Positions 16,816 through 24,858 are shown, counted from the first letter of the stretch. The stretch: 33,236 nucleotides of DNA from an uncultured Rubrobacteraceae bacterium (GCA_902806065.1 CADCVE010000058.1:1-33236); one strand, 5' to 3'. Notes: generated by a model from the sequence alone, not told the origin. A program made the numbers and translations.

Positions 16816-16888
16816 AATCTCTTCGAGCCTCCTCGCGATGATTGTTTCTGATGCTCCTCTTCTTACGAAGTTTACTACTACAAGGTTT

Positions 16889-16898
16889 CACTATAGTG
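16889..16898. promoter_or_regulatory. Perfect palindrome upstream of the LolA-like operon
   Basis: CACTATAGTG is a 10-base perfect palindrome about 75 bases before the start at 16815, in the 16816-16924 gap. It overlaps a possible -10 (TATAGT) read towards that operon. It could be a small operator. Confidence 0.3.
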
Positions 16899-16924
16899 TA
16901 GTTTCTCCTACGATCATCTTGTGT

Positions 16925-17770
16925 TCACCTGAAGGTCCGTGGTGCATAACGTTGGGCCAGCTCCGATAAGAGGAGGTCGAAAGCGTCCGCCTCGACGGTA
17001 CCTTCCGGCGAGAAAGTGGTCGTCTCGACCTCGGCGTGGTAAGTGCCTGACGGGACGACGCCGCAGCCGCCGAAGCGGCGCATGAGGAGGTTCTGGACGA
17101 GGAGATCCTCGGCCTTGTGGTAGCGTGGCAGCCGGTACCAAAACGAGAAGCCCCCGACGGCGAGTAACCTCTCCCTACTATAGAGGACGCACGAGCCGAG
17201 CCAGGCGACTTTGTAGCGCAGGAACTCTCCCGGCGGGAGGGCGAGGTTTCGGGCTACGTGGTACAGGTTCGCCGCCCGGTGCAGGTGCCACCGCTCCCAG
17301 CCGGGTCCGTCTTTCTCGATGGTTTCTGGTTGTACCGGGCCTTCCCAGAGTTCTATCTTTTGTTGTTCGGGGCGTACGTCGTTCACAAACGTGAGGCCGG
17401 CCGGGAAGGCTCCGGTGAAGCCGCATCCGTCGGTTTGTAGGACTGAAAGGAGGTTTTGGATCACGAACGGCTGCATGAAGATATCGTCGTCCACGAAGAG
17501 GACGGCTTCGGCCTGCGCGCGGCCGAGGAGGAAATGGCGTTGTTCGGCGATACCGCGAGGCTCGCGATGATGCCACTCGATGGAGCCGCCGCGAGCCTGG
17601 ATCACACGTCCTATAGCCCGCGCTACCGGTGACTTCTCCGCCCTGTGACGGCCCTGGCTGGAGACCACCACTTGAAGGTCTGCGATGCTCTGCGACGCGA
17701 TCCCGGAGAGCGTCATCGCCAGAGCCTCCGCGCGCTCGTATGTTGGAATCAAAACGCTAACCGCCGCCAA
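16925..17770 (-). CDS. Family 2 glycosyltransferase
   Basis: The 281-residue protein starts at a TTG preceded by GGAGG, giving LAAVSVLIPTYERAEALAMT, the GT-A nucleotide-binding start. The metal-binding motif is LFVDDDIFMQ near residue 105. Later FLRYKVAWLGSCVLYSRERL and KAEDLLVQNLLMRRFGG resemble the acceptor-side and ED-type catalytic region. It transfers a sugar from a nucleotide sugar; neither sugar nor acceptor can be read. The open frame extends much further upstream to 18064, but that part crosses the divergent YihY gene and is not real coding sequence. Confidence 0.8.
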   Translation of the reverse strand: MAAVSVLIPTYERAEALAMTLSGIASQSIADLQVVVSSQGRHRAEKSPVARAIGRVIQARGGSIEWHHREPRGIAEQRHFLLGRAQAEAVLFVDDDIFMQPFVIQNLLSVLQTDGCGFTGAFPAGLTFVNDVRPEQQKIELWEGPVQPETIEKDGPGWERWHLHRAANLYHVARNLALPPGEFLRYKVAWLGSCVLYSRERLLAVGGFSFWYRLPRYHKAEDLLVQNLLMRRFGGCGVVPSGTYHAEVETTTFSPEGTVEADAFDLLLSELAQRYAPRTFR

Positions 17771-17837
17771 AGTAGTCCTCCTTGCAAAATCTGTATACGG
17801 CCGTGACAACCAACCAATCTCCGTGGCGGTAGAGATC

Positions 17838-17865
17838 TTGAGTGTAAAGGGATTTGCGGTATAAA
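17838..17865 (+). promoter_or_regulatory. Promoter of the YihY-family gene
   Basis: TTGAGT (17838-17843) and TATAAA (17860-17865) are separated by 16 bases, about 40 bases before the GTG start at 17907. It is one of the two best housekeeping-type promoters in the window. Confidence 0.6.
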
Positions 17866-17906
17866 ATCGCCCCGCAGATGTAGCAGGCGTTATTTTGGGA
17901 GGAAGC

Positions 17907-18857
17907 GTGGATAAGATCCCCGGCAAGAAGATCGTGGAGAAGGCCGAGCGAACCGGCAACGAAGTTCCGATACCGCTGACGCGCAGGCGTCTCGGGCTCG
18001 TGGAGCTACTAAAGCGGACGGCCAAGGAGGTGGGGGAGGACCATCTCGCCGCCTTCGCGGGCAACCTGACCTACAAGACTCTTTTCGCCCTCTTCCCGAC
18101 CTTTGTCTTTCTGCTCTCCCTGCTTGGCCTCTTCGGTGCTCCGAACCTCCTGCAAGACCTCGTGAATCAGGCGCGCGGCGTGCTGCCCGCGGAGGCGGTG
18201 TCTTTGATCGAAGAACAGCTCCTCGGTATCGCCGGGGAGAGAGCCCCGGCGGCATTTACCACGGGCGCGATCGTCTCCATTCTCCTTGCCTTGTGGGGCG
18301 TCTCGGGGGGGTTCCGCTCGGTGATGGAGGCAATGAACGTGATGTACGAGGTCGAGGAGGAGCGCTCGTTTGTCAAGCAGGTTCTGATCTCCATCCTACT
18401 CTTTTTCGGGGTCGCCGCCTTACTGCTCTCCGCGCTGGGGCTGATCGTGTTCGGTCCCGAGATCGGCGGGGCCGTAGCGGACGCCGTGGGGCTCGGGGGC
18501 GTCTTTCAACTGGTCTGGAACATAGTGCAGTGGCCGGTCTTGATCCTGTTCGTCACGCTTGCCTTTGCCCTCATCTATTACCTCGCTCCCGACGCCGAGC
18601 AACGCTTCCGGTTCGTGAGTCCCGGCTCCATCGCCGCGGTCGTGCTGTGGCTACTCTTCTCCCTCGCCTTCTCGGTCTACGTCGAGAGGTCCGGCTCCTT
18701 CAACGCCACCTACGGGACCTTCGCGGGGATCATCATCCTCATGCTCTACATTTACTACTCGGCGTTTATCGTGCTCGTCGGCGCCCAACTCAACCAGGTG
18801 ATAGAGGACGCCGCCCCCGAAGGCAAGAACGAAGGCGAGAAGACCCTAAATGAGTAG
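17907..18857 (+). CDS. YihY/BrkB-family inner membrane protein
   Basis: The 316-residue protein has an N-terminal cytoplasmic part and about six membrane segments. The family hallmarks are DHLAAFAGNLTYKTLFALFPTF, then ALWGVSGGFRSVMEAMNVMYEVEEERSF, and a closing YGTFAGIIILMLYIYYSAFIVLVGAQLNQV. These proteins were once called ribonuclease BN; their true function is uncertain. The start is the GTG at 17907, four bases after GGAGG; an upstream in-frame TTG at 17895 has no ribosome site. It is divergent from the glycosyltransferase. Confidence 0.85.
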   Translation: MDKIPGKKIVEKAERTGNEVPIPLTRRRLGLVELLKRTAKEVGEDHLAAFAGNLTYKTLFALFPTFVFLLSLLGLFGAPNLLQDLVNQARGVLPAEAVSLIEEQLLGIAGERAPAAFTTGAIVSILLALWGVSGGFRSVMEAMNVMYEVEEERSFVKQVLISILLFFGVAALLLSALGLIVFGPEIGGAVADAVGLGGVFQLVWNIVQWPVLILFVTLAFALIYYLAPDAEQRFRFVSPGSIAAVVLWLLFSLAFSVYVERSGSFNATYGTFAGIIILMLYIYYSAFIVLVGAQLNQVIEDAAPEGKNEGEKTLNE

Positions 18858-18961
18858 CCGGGTCCTCGGGGGCTTTTTCCGACCGTAACGGACTCTACAC
18901 ACGATGCCTGACGCTATGCGACAGGCGGCCCGGCCGCTTGATGTATCGCGCCATGTCTATT

Positions 18962-18997
18962 AAGCTCCGCAGTATCTTGACCAAGGTAGTAGACAAA
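18962..18997 (+). promoter_or_regulatory. Shared sulfur-gene element, site C, with upstream block
   Basis: AAGCTCCGCAGT (18962-18973), six bases, then ACCAAGGTAGTAGACAAA (18980-18997). The second part matches site A in 16 of 18 bases. The first block recurs exactly, with the same six-base gap, at site D. The distance between the blocks fits -35 and -10 positions. It points at the Rieske remnant, sulfotransferase and sat genes. The downstream GTAAGGGG is placed like the ribosome site after site A, but the start codon there is missing. Confidence 0.5.
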
Positions 18998-19019
18998 CTT
19001 CTAAAAGTAAGGGGAACTA

Positions 19020-19382
19020 AGGGATCAGGAGGCCCGGCGCCGGCAGACACGCTAGCGCGTCCAGGTCTGGGGAGAGTGTGGTGGGGCAGGGTGGATGCCG
19101 GACGGCGCGTAGCGATCTCATATCCGGAAGACGGTTTCTACCGGGCGGACGAGAAGATGTGGTTCTCCGATGAGGTCGGGTACCAACGCCGCGTCGAGGC
19201 GCGTTGGGTTATCATCTGCCCCTGGCGGAACTTCGAGTTCGACCTCGATAACGGTCCTCCCCCTGCTAGCCCGATCGGCTCCTCGTGCAGACCACGCGGG
19301 GCTTGAGAGCGACGAGGAGGTGATCTACGTATGTATGACGGGCGAGTTCCCCGATGGCAGCTTAGAAGAAAGGTTCGCTTGA
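19020..19382 (+). pseudogene. Rieske [2Fe-2S]-like remnant, frameshifted
   Basis: Two frames must be joined. The first reads RVDAGRRVAISYPEDGFYRA, then VEARWVIICPWRNFEFDLDNG; the second continues RADHAGLESDEEVIYVCMTG to a TGA three bases before the next gene. The CPW-x-x-FEFDL-x-x-G pattern resembles the second ligand box of Rieske domains (CPWHGWEFDL-type), but the ligand His is Arg, and no first CxH box is seen. No ribosome site and start codon fit. I read it as a dead small Rieske ferredoxin gene once leading the sulfotransferase-sat unit. The alternative is an unrelated, unrecognised small gene. In the 18858-19019 part I see nothing but site C. Confidence 0.4.
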
Positions 19383-19385
19383 AAC

Positions 19386-20120
19386 ATGGATAAGCCGATC
19401 GCACTCTGGTCCGTGCCCAGATCTATATCCACCGCGTTCGAGAGGGTCTTCGTGGAGCGGGACGACTTCGAGGTCTTCCACGAACCGTTTGGCGACTCTT
19501 ATTACTATAGTGAGGAGCGCCTCAGCACCCGCTACTCGGACGTGGAGCCAAACGCTGAATATAACTACGAGAACGTACTGGCGAGGATACTCGCGCCCCG
19601 CGAGGAACGCGTCTTTGTCAAGGACATGGCCTATTACGTCAAAGGTCTGATGGACCGGAAGTTCGTATCCCAGTTTAAAAACACCTTCATCATCCGGGAT
19701 CCGAAGTATGTAATAGCCTCACTGCACCGCATGTGGCCCGACTTCACCCTTGAAGAGACTGGCTTCGAGCAGTTGTACCGGCTGTTTCGGCACGCGATGG
19801 CGGTAGATCCCGAGGACGTCGTGGTTGTGGATGCGATGACCTTCAGCGAGAACCCGGTCGGCGTGCTCACTGCCTACTGTGAGCATCTGGAGATACCGTT
19901 TCGGGCGAGCTCCCTGTCGTGGGAGGCGGAGGAGGTCCCAGAGTGGGAGAGGTGGGACGAGTGGCACGAACAGGCGCAACAGAGCACCGGCATCGAGCCG
20001 GCGGAGCGCAAGGACCCGGAGCTTCCGCCCGCGCTACAGCAAGCATACGACTATTGCCTCCCCTACTACTATCAGCTCGCGGCCCGGGCGATCCCGGGCA
20101 CGGCGCGGCCGCCCAAGTAA
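19386..20120 (+). CDS. Sulfotransferase family protein
   Basis: The 244-residue protein starts MDKPIALWSVPRSISTAFER. The WSxPRSxSTAFxR segment is the 5'-phosphosulfate-binding loop of a PAPS-dependent sulfotransferase family. NTFIIRDPKYVIASLHRM matches the 3'-phosphate-binding region (R-D-P and the S that follows). It would move sulfate from PAPS to an acceptor hydroxyl or amine in the cytoplasm; the acceptor is unknown. It ends 43 bases before ATP sulfurylase, which makes the PAPS precursor APS, so the context agrees with the fold. The ribosome site (AGAAAGG) is modest and the start follows the upstream stop by three bases. Confidence 0.8.
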   Translation: MDKPIALWSVPRSISTAFERVFVERDDFEVFHEPFGDSYYYSEERLSTRYSDVEPNAEYNYENVLARILAPREERVFVKDMAYYVKGLMDRKFVSQFKNTFIIRDPKYVIASLHRMWPDFTLEETGFEQLYRLFRHAMAVDPEDVVVVDAMTFSENPVGVLTAYCEHLEIPFRASSLSWEAEEVPEWERWDEWHEQAQQSTGIEPAERKDPELPPALQQAYDYCLPYYYQLAARAIPGTARPPK

Positions 20121-20163
20121 GGCTCGTAAGCAACCGCAACGACCAGAGAAGACAGGAGAGCCT

Positions 20164-21329
20164 GTGCTAAAGAGAGACGAGGCCATCGCCCCGCACGGGG
20201 GACAACTCATAGACCGAACAGTCCCCGTCGAGGAGTGCGAAGAGCGTCTCCGGGAGGCCGCGGAACTGCCGCGAGTCTCTCTAGGCCCACGAACCATATC
20301 GGATCTGCAGATGATCTCTACCGGCGTCTTCAGCCCCCTCGAAGGCTTCATGGGCCGGGAGGAATACGAGAGCGTCGTCGAGGACATGTACCTCTCGAAT
20401 GGCCTGCCCTGGAGCCTGCCCGTAACCCTCGCCGCGAGCGAAGACGAGGCCAAGAAGCTGAAGGAGGGTTACGAGATCTCCCTGGTAGATAGCGGCGGTG
20501 AGCCGATCGCCACCATGCTGCTCAGGGAGAGCTACTCCTATGATAAGGAGCGCGAGGCCAGAATGGTCTACAGGACGACCGACGCCGAGCACCCCGGCGT
20601 CGCCGCTCTCTACAGACAGGGAGAGGTGTTGCTCGGCGGCGAGGTAACCCTCCTCAAAGCGACCGCGGCCCCTTCCCCGGCTACTATTACGGGCCGCGCG
20701 AGCTGCGCGCCGCTTTCGACGAGAAAGGCTGGAAACGCATCGTCGGTTTTCAGACCAGGAACCCGGTCCACCGTGCTCACGAGTACATTCAGAAGAGCGC
20801 TCTGGAAACCGTGGATGGTCTACTCCTGAATCCCCTCGTCGGGGAGACCAAGTCCGACGACATCCCGGCGGAAGTCAGGATGCGTTCCTATGAGACCATC
20901 CTCGACCGGTACTATCCCGAGGAGCGCGTCATGCTCGCGGTCTTTCCGGCGGCGATGCGTTACGCGGGGCCGCGCGAGGCTATCTTCCACGCCATCTGCC
21001 GCAAGAACTATGGCTGCACGCACTTTATCGTCGGGCGAGACCACGCGGGAGTCGGTGACTACTACGGTACCTACGACGCCCAGCATATCTTCGAGGAGTT
21101 CGAGGAGGTGGAGCTCGGGATCACACCGCTCTTCTTCGAACACGCCTTCTTTTGCCGCGACTGCCAGAACATGGCCTCGGCCAAAACCTGCCCGCACGAT
21201 AAGGAGAAACACGTCTTCTTCTCGGGGACGAAGGTAAGGGAGATGCTCGGGCGCGGTGAGTACCCGCCGCCGGAGTTCAGCCGTCCCGAGGTAATAGAGG
21301 TGCTGATGGAGGGCATGCGAAAGGGCTAG
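20164..21329 (+). pseudogene. sat: ATP sulfurylase (sulfate adenylyltransferase), single frameshift
   Basis: The gene starts at a GTG after AGGAGA and reads LKRDEAIAPHGGQLIDRTVP, ISDLQMISTGVFSPLEGFMG and so on to GGEVTLLK. Near 20656-20658 the frame breaks. One extra A in the AAA run gives [20 protein letters not shown] and continues into the active-site motif [34 protein letters not shown] and the Cys-rich [15 protein letters not shown] to the end. The restored protein would be about 388 residues, the normal length. All later residues are conserved, so the break is recent or a sequencing error. The enzyme makes APS from sulfate and ATP, upstream of the APS kinase encoded at 25811. Confidence 0.85.
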
Positions 21330-21382
21330 CACCGCGAGGCGCCACGCCGACACCGGGTAGAAGAGCGCACGGGACCCGTTGA

Positions 21383-21418
21383 AAGCTCCGCAGTTTTTCT
21401 ACTAATATAGTCAACAAT
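21383..21418 (+). promoter_or_regulatory. Shared sulfur-gene element, site D, with upstream block
   Basis: AAGCTCCGCAGT (21383-21394), a six-base gap, then ACTAATATAGTCAACAAT (21401-21418), 14 of 18 identical to site A. The first block is identical to that at site C. TATAGT in the core is a good -10. It precedes the Stf0 sulfotransferase and sulfatase genes. Confidence 0.5.
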
Positions 21419-21480
21419 ATGGGCTTTTGACAGAAGGCGGCGACGGAGTAGAGAGGGAGGCGTTTGATGGACGGGTGGGT

Positions 21481-22368
21481 ATGGCGGGTGGCGTGGTGAG
21501 GCCGGAGATTTCTTACCTGATCTGCGCTACGCCGCGTAGTGGGAGTACGTTCCTATGCGAGGTATTGAACAATACCGGGATCGCGGGCCATCCGGCGGAG
21601 CACTTCGAGGTTTTGCTGGAGACGGGGCAACCCAGACAACCGCGCGACTACTTCCAGCGCTCCAATGACCCGGAGGTATGGGCGCTCCTGGACGATCCCG
21701 AGTTCCAAGACGTTCTCGGCGAGTATGGTGGCCGGTACGCCGAGCATCCGGCACGCCGGGACCCCGCGTGGCGCCCGCCGGATTTCGAGGTGTTGCTAGA
21801 GGAAGCGCTGCGGTTGGGCACGACCGAGAACGGTGTGCTTGGGACCAAGATAATGTGGGCCTACTTCCGCGATTTCGTCCGCCTGGCGCGCCGGACGCCG
21901 GGGCTGGAGGGCATCCATCCCTACGATGTTCCAGCCTGCGTTTTGCCCAACCTGCGCCGGTTCGTCTGGATCCGGCGCGACGATACCACCCGCCAGGCGG
22001 TCTCCCTGTGGAAGGCGCTCCAGACTCAGCAGTGGCGCCGGGACTCGGACGATGACGCCGGCGGGCAGAATCTACGCTTCAGCTTCGCCGCCGTGGACCA
22101 TCTGAAGTTGCGCATAGACGAGCACAACGCCGCCTGGCAAAGCTTCTTCGAGCGGAGCGGTATAGAGCCCTTGAGGCTCGTGTACGAAGAGTTCGTCGAG
22201 GCTTACGAGGAGAACGTGCTCGGGCTCCTGAACGGCATCGGTATTCCCATACCGGAAGACTTCGCCGTCACACAACCCAAGATGAAGCGCCAGGCGGACG
22301 AGCTCTCGGAAGAGTGGGTGCGTCTGTACAATGAACGTAAGGTCGCCGGAACGGAAGGTACTGTCTAG
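21481..22368 (+). CDS. Stf0-type sulfotransferase
   Basis: From the ATG at 21481 the protein has 295 residues. YLICATPRSGSTFLCEVLNN is the PAPS-binding loop of Stf0-like enzymes, whose founding member sulfates trehalose at the 2-position in mycobacteria. ENGVLGTKIMWAYFRDF and RFVWIRRDDTTRQAVSLWKA followed by LQTQQW are also Stf0 hallmarks. It probably sulfates a sugar or glycolipid in the cytoplasm; the acceptor is inferred, not seen. The start is uncertain: an in-frame TTG at 21427 lies 8 bases after site D but has no ribosome site, and a GTG lies at 21475. It is followed 14 bases later by a sulfatase. Confidence 0.82.
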   Translation: MAGGVVRPEISYLICATPRSGSTFLCEVLNNTGIAGHPAEHFEVLLETGQPRQPRDYFQRSNDPEVWALLDDPEFQDVLGEYGGRYAEHPARRDPAWRPPDFEVLLEEALRLGTTENGVLGTKIMWAYFRDFVRLARRTPGLEGIHPYDVPACVLPNLRRFVWIRRDDTTRQAVSLWKALQTQQWRRDSDDDAGGQNLRFSFAAVDHLKLRIDEHNAAWQSFFERSGIEPLRLVYEEFVEAYEENVLGLLNGIGIPIPEDFAVTQPKMKRQADELSEEWVRLYNERKVAGTEGTV

Positions 22369-22382
22369 AAAGGGTTAGAGTC

Positions 22383-23687
22383 TTGCCGGATTATCCGAAT
22401 ATCCTCTATGTCCACTCCCACGATACGGGCAGGTGGGTCGAGCCGTACGGGTACCCCGTGCAGACGCCGAACATCCAGAAGCTCGCCGAGGAGGGCGTGA
22501 TGTTCCGCAAGGCGTTCTGCGCGGCGCCGACCTGCTCCGGGAGTCGCGCATGCTTACTGACCGGCCAGTACGCTCACTCCAACGGGATGGTCGGCCTGGC
22601 TCACCGCGGCTTCCCGCTAAACGACTACCGTCAGCACATCGTGCACGCCCTGCGCAAGCTCGGTTACTGGTCCGGCCTGATCGGCGAGCAGCACATCTCC
22701 AAAAAGCCCGAGGTGATCGGGTACGACGAGGTCATAAAGATCGACACGAACCACGTCGACGACGTAGCCCCTGTAGCCGTCGAGTTACTGACGAAGAGGC
22801 TCCGGCAGCCGTTCTTCCTCTCCGTCGGCTTCTTCGAGACACACCGCGAGTTCTTCCAGCCGAGCTCGCCCAAGAAAGCGAACTACATACTCCCACCGCC
22901 GAACCTGCCCGATACCCCGGAGATCCGGGGGGATATGGCCGCGTACCACGCCAGCGCACACTCGCTCGACGTGGGAATCGAACGGGTCCTCGACGCCCTC
23001 GACGCCTCCGGCATCGCGGATAACACCCTCGTCATCTGCACCACAGACCACGGCCTCGCCTTCCCGGGCGCCAAAGCCACACTCTTCGACCGGGGGTTGG
23101 GCGTTATGCTCATCCTGCGTGGTCCCGGCGGGTTCACCGGCGGCAAGGCCAGCGACGCGCTCGTCTCCCACATAGATCTCTTCCCGACGATCTGCGATCT
23201 CGTCGGCGTCGAGCGCCCGGAGTACCTGCAGGGTGAATCGCTCCTGCCGCTCGTAAACGGAGAGGCGAAGGAGGTGCGGGAGGCGATCTTCGCCGAGAAG
23301 ACCTACCACGTCGCTTATGAGCCCGAGCGGTGCGTCCGCACCCACCGCTGGAAGTACATAAGGCGCTTCGGCGACCGCGAGAAGCTCGTGCTGGCGAACG
23401 TCGACGACGGCCCGACAAAGGACCTGCTCCTCGCCAGCGGATGGGGAGAGCGCCGTATCCCCGAAGAGCAGCTCTACGACCTCGTCTTCAACCCGAACGA
23501 GACACGCAACATGGCCGACGACCCCGCGGCAGCCGACGTCCTCGAAGAGATGCGCGAACGGCTCGACACCTGGATGCGCGAGACCCGGGACCCGCTTCTC
23601 GACGGCCCCGTGCCCGCCCCACCCGGTGCCGAACTAAACACCCCGGATCAACTCTCCCCCAACGATCCCACAACGTTCGTCTCATGA
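22383..23687 (+). CDS. Type I sulfatase (heparan-N-sulfatase-like group)
   Basis: The 434-residue protein starts at a TTG, with NILYVHSHDTGRWVEPYGYP at the metal-binding N-terminus. The signature is APTCSGSRACLLTGQYAHSN: Cys51 is in place for conversion to formylglycine, Arg is kept, but the usual Pro (or Ala) two residues after Cys is Gly. The second metal pair is D222-H223 in CTTDHGLAFPGAKATLFDRG. It would release sulfate from an ester or sulfamate in the cytoplasm, since no signal peptide is seen. It sits directly behind the Stf0 gene, so one transcript makes both an attaching and a removing enzyme. The C-terminal LYDLVFNPNETRNMADDP is typical of the family. Confidence 0.88.
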   Translation: MPDYPNILYVHSHDTGRWVEPYGYPVQTPNIQKLAEEGVMFRKAFCAAPTCSGSRACLLTGQYAHSNGMVGLAHRGFPLNDYRQHIVHALRKLGYWSGLIGEQHISKKPEVIGYDEVIKIDTNHVDDVAPVAVELLTKRLRQPFFLSVGFFETHREFFQPSSPKKANYILPPPNLPDTPEIRGDMAAYHASAHSLDVGIERVLDALDASGIADNTLVICTTDHGLAFPGAKATLFDRGLGVMLILRGPGGFTGGKASDALVSHIDLFPTICDLVGVERPEYLQGESLLPLVNGEAKEVREAIFAEKTYHVAYEPERCVRTHRWKYIRRFGDREKLVLANVDDGPTKDLLLASGWGERRIPEEQLYDLVFNPNETRNMADDPAAADVLEEMRERLDTWMRETRDPLLDGPVPAPPGAELNTPDQLSPNDPTTFVS

Positions 23688-23735
23688 ACGACAGCTCTAT
23701 ATTCTGACGTGAGAATGCACCTCTGATAAACGGTC

Positions 23736-23764
23736 TTGGCTGATCGTCGCGTACGACCAGCCAA
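23736..23764. terminator. Hairpin downstream of the sulfatase
   Basis: TTGGCTG-a-TCGT and ACGA-c-CAGCCAA form an 11-pair stem with one internal mismatch and a 5-base loop, 50 bases after the sulfatase stop. No T-run follows. Together with the next hairpin it probably ends the plus-strand transcript. The rest of 23688-23952 holds no gene I can support. Confidence 0.35.
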
Positions 23765-23888
23765 ACGGGTTCTGATCCTTCCTCTGCAGGCGCGTGGTAG
23801 CGTCTTACCAACACCCGGCCGTCTTGCAGATGTACTTGTACGGGAAGATGACGACCAATACCTCGGCTGAGCGGATGCATTCGAAAAC

Positions 23889-23922
23889 CGTGGCCTGCAC
23901 TTCGAGAGAAGTGCAGGCCACG
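23889..23922. terminator. Strong bidirectional hairpin between convergent genes
   Basis: CGTGGCCTGCACTTC and its exact complement GAAGTGCAGGCCACG form a perfect 15-base stem with a GAGA tetraloop. It lies 30 bases beyond the end of the TauE/SafE gene and 200 beyond the sulfatase. It is symmetrical, so it can act on both strands, although T-runs are absent. Confidence 0.55.
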
Positions 23923-23952
23923 TGTACTACCAGATAATCCTGGGCTTCTTCG

Positions 23953-24858
23953 CTAAGATGGTGAGATCTCTGCCGGCCGCTCTACGGCGGTCCTCTCCCG
24001 ACGGACCATCTGTATCGCGAAGACGAGCGCCGCTATCCAGATCACGGCGATGACGGCGTAGACGAGGTACATAACGGACGGCTGGTCGCCGAATCCCACA
24101 GCCCTCAGGAACGTCCGTGCGTTCGTCAGGAGGATCACGCCGGCAACGGCCGTACCCAGGATGCGCGTCGGCAGGATACGGACCACGTACGCCGCGATCG
24201 GCGCTGCGATAACCCCGCCGGCCAGGAGCGCCCCAACAACTCCCCAGGGAACGTCCGCGAAGCTCAGGGCAAAGAAGAACCCCACACTCGCGCACACGGC
24301 TACGATGAACTCGCTAGTATCCACCGTGCCGATGACCTTGCGCGGCTCCATCCTCCCGGAAGAGAGCAGGGTCGGCGTGGAGATGGGTCCCCACCCTCCG
24401 CCACCCGCTGCATCCATGAACCCGGCAAAGAAACCCAACGGGCCCAGGTACTTCTTGCCGATGGGGCGCACGACTACCGGCTTCTCGTTCCTTCTAAACG
24501 AAAAACGAGCCAGAACGTAAACGCCGAGGCTGAAGAGGAAGATGGCAACCAACGGCTCTGCCGCCTGCGCCGAAATGGAAACTAACGCCACCGCCCCCAG
24601 GAACGCCCCTATGCCTCCCGGGATGGCTAACCACACGATTTTGGACCAGTCTACGTTCCCGAACCTCCAGTGTGACACGCCCGACGCCGCCGTGGTTCCT
24701 ACCTCCCCGAGGTGGACGGCGGTGGACGCGAGCGCGGGCGTGAGACTCGCCACACCCACTAACAAGGTGGTAGACGTAACGCCATAAGCCATCCCAAGCG
24801 CGCCGTCCACCAACTGCGCGAAGAAACCCAACAAAGCCAAGATTACGAAGCTCCTCAT
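23953..24858 (-). CDS. TauE/SafE (TSUP) family membrane permease
   Basis: The 301-residue protein has about eight hydrophobic segments in two halves. The start ALLGFFAQLVDGALGMAYGV and the second-half repeat GFFAGFMDAAGGGGWGPIST are the duplicated TSUP motifs. STAVHLGEVGTTAASGVSHW lies between them. TSUP proteins move sulfite, sulfoacetate, thiosulfate or other sulfur or organic anions, usually outward. Its place between the sulfatase and APS kinase suggests a sulfur anion such as sulfate or sulfite released by the sulfatase, but direction and substrate are inferred. It is convergent with the sulfatase gene. Confidence 0.85.
   Translation of the reverse strand: MRSFVILALLGFFAQLVDGALGMAYGVTSTTLLVGVASLTPALASTAVHLGEVGTTAASGVSHWRFGNVDWSKIVWLAIPGGIGAFLGAVALVSISAQAAEPLVAIFLFSLGVYVLARFSFRRNEKPVVVRPIGKKYLGPLGFFAGFMDAAGGGGWGPISTPTLLSSGRMEPRKVIGTVDTSEFIVAVCASVGFFFALSFADVPWGVVGALLAGGVIAAPIAAYVVRILPTRILGTAVAGVILLTNARTFLRAVGFGDQPSVMYLVYAVIAVIWIAALVFAIQMVRRERTAVERPAEISPS

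Noticed and set aside
17771-18064. N-terminal extension of the glycosyltransferase frame
   Set aside because: It crosses the divergent YihY gene and its promoter, contains no domain sequence, and a TTG with GGAGG at 17770 begins the conserved GT fold.
18858-18885. A rho-independent terminator after the YihY gene
   Set aside because: GGGGGCTTTTT looks suggestive, but only four base pairs (AGCC/GGCT) can form a stem around it.
20650-20670. Programmed -1 frameshifting in sat
   Set aside because: No slippery X-XXY-YYZ heptamer or clear downstream structure is visible; a lost base in an A-run explains it more simply.
23481-23880. A minus-strand gene of about 130 codons
   Set aside because: Much of it is antisense to the end of the sulfatase gene; the free part has no recognisable domain and only a weak start context.
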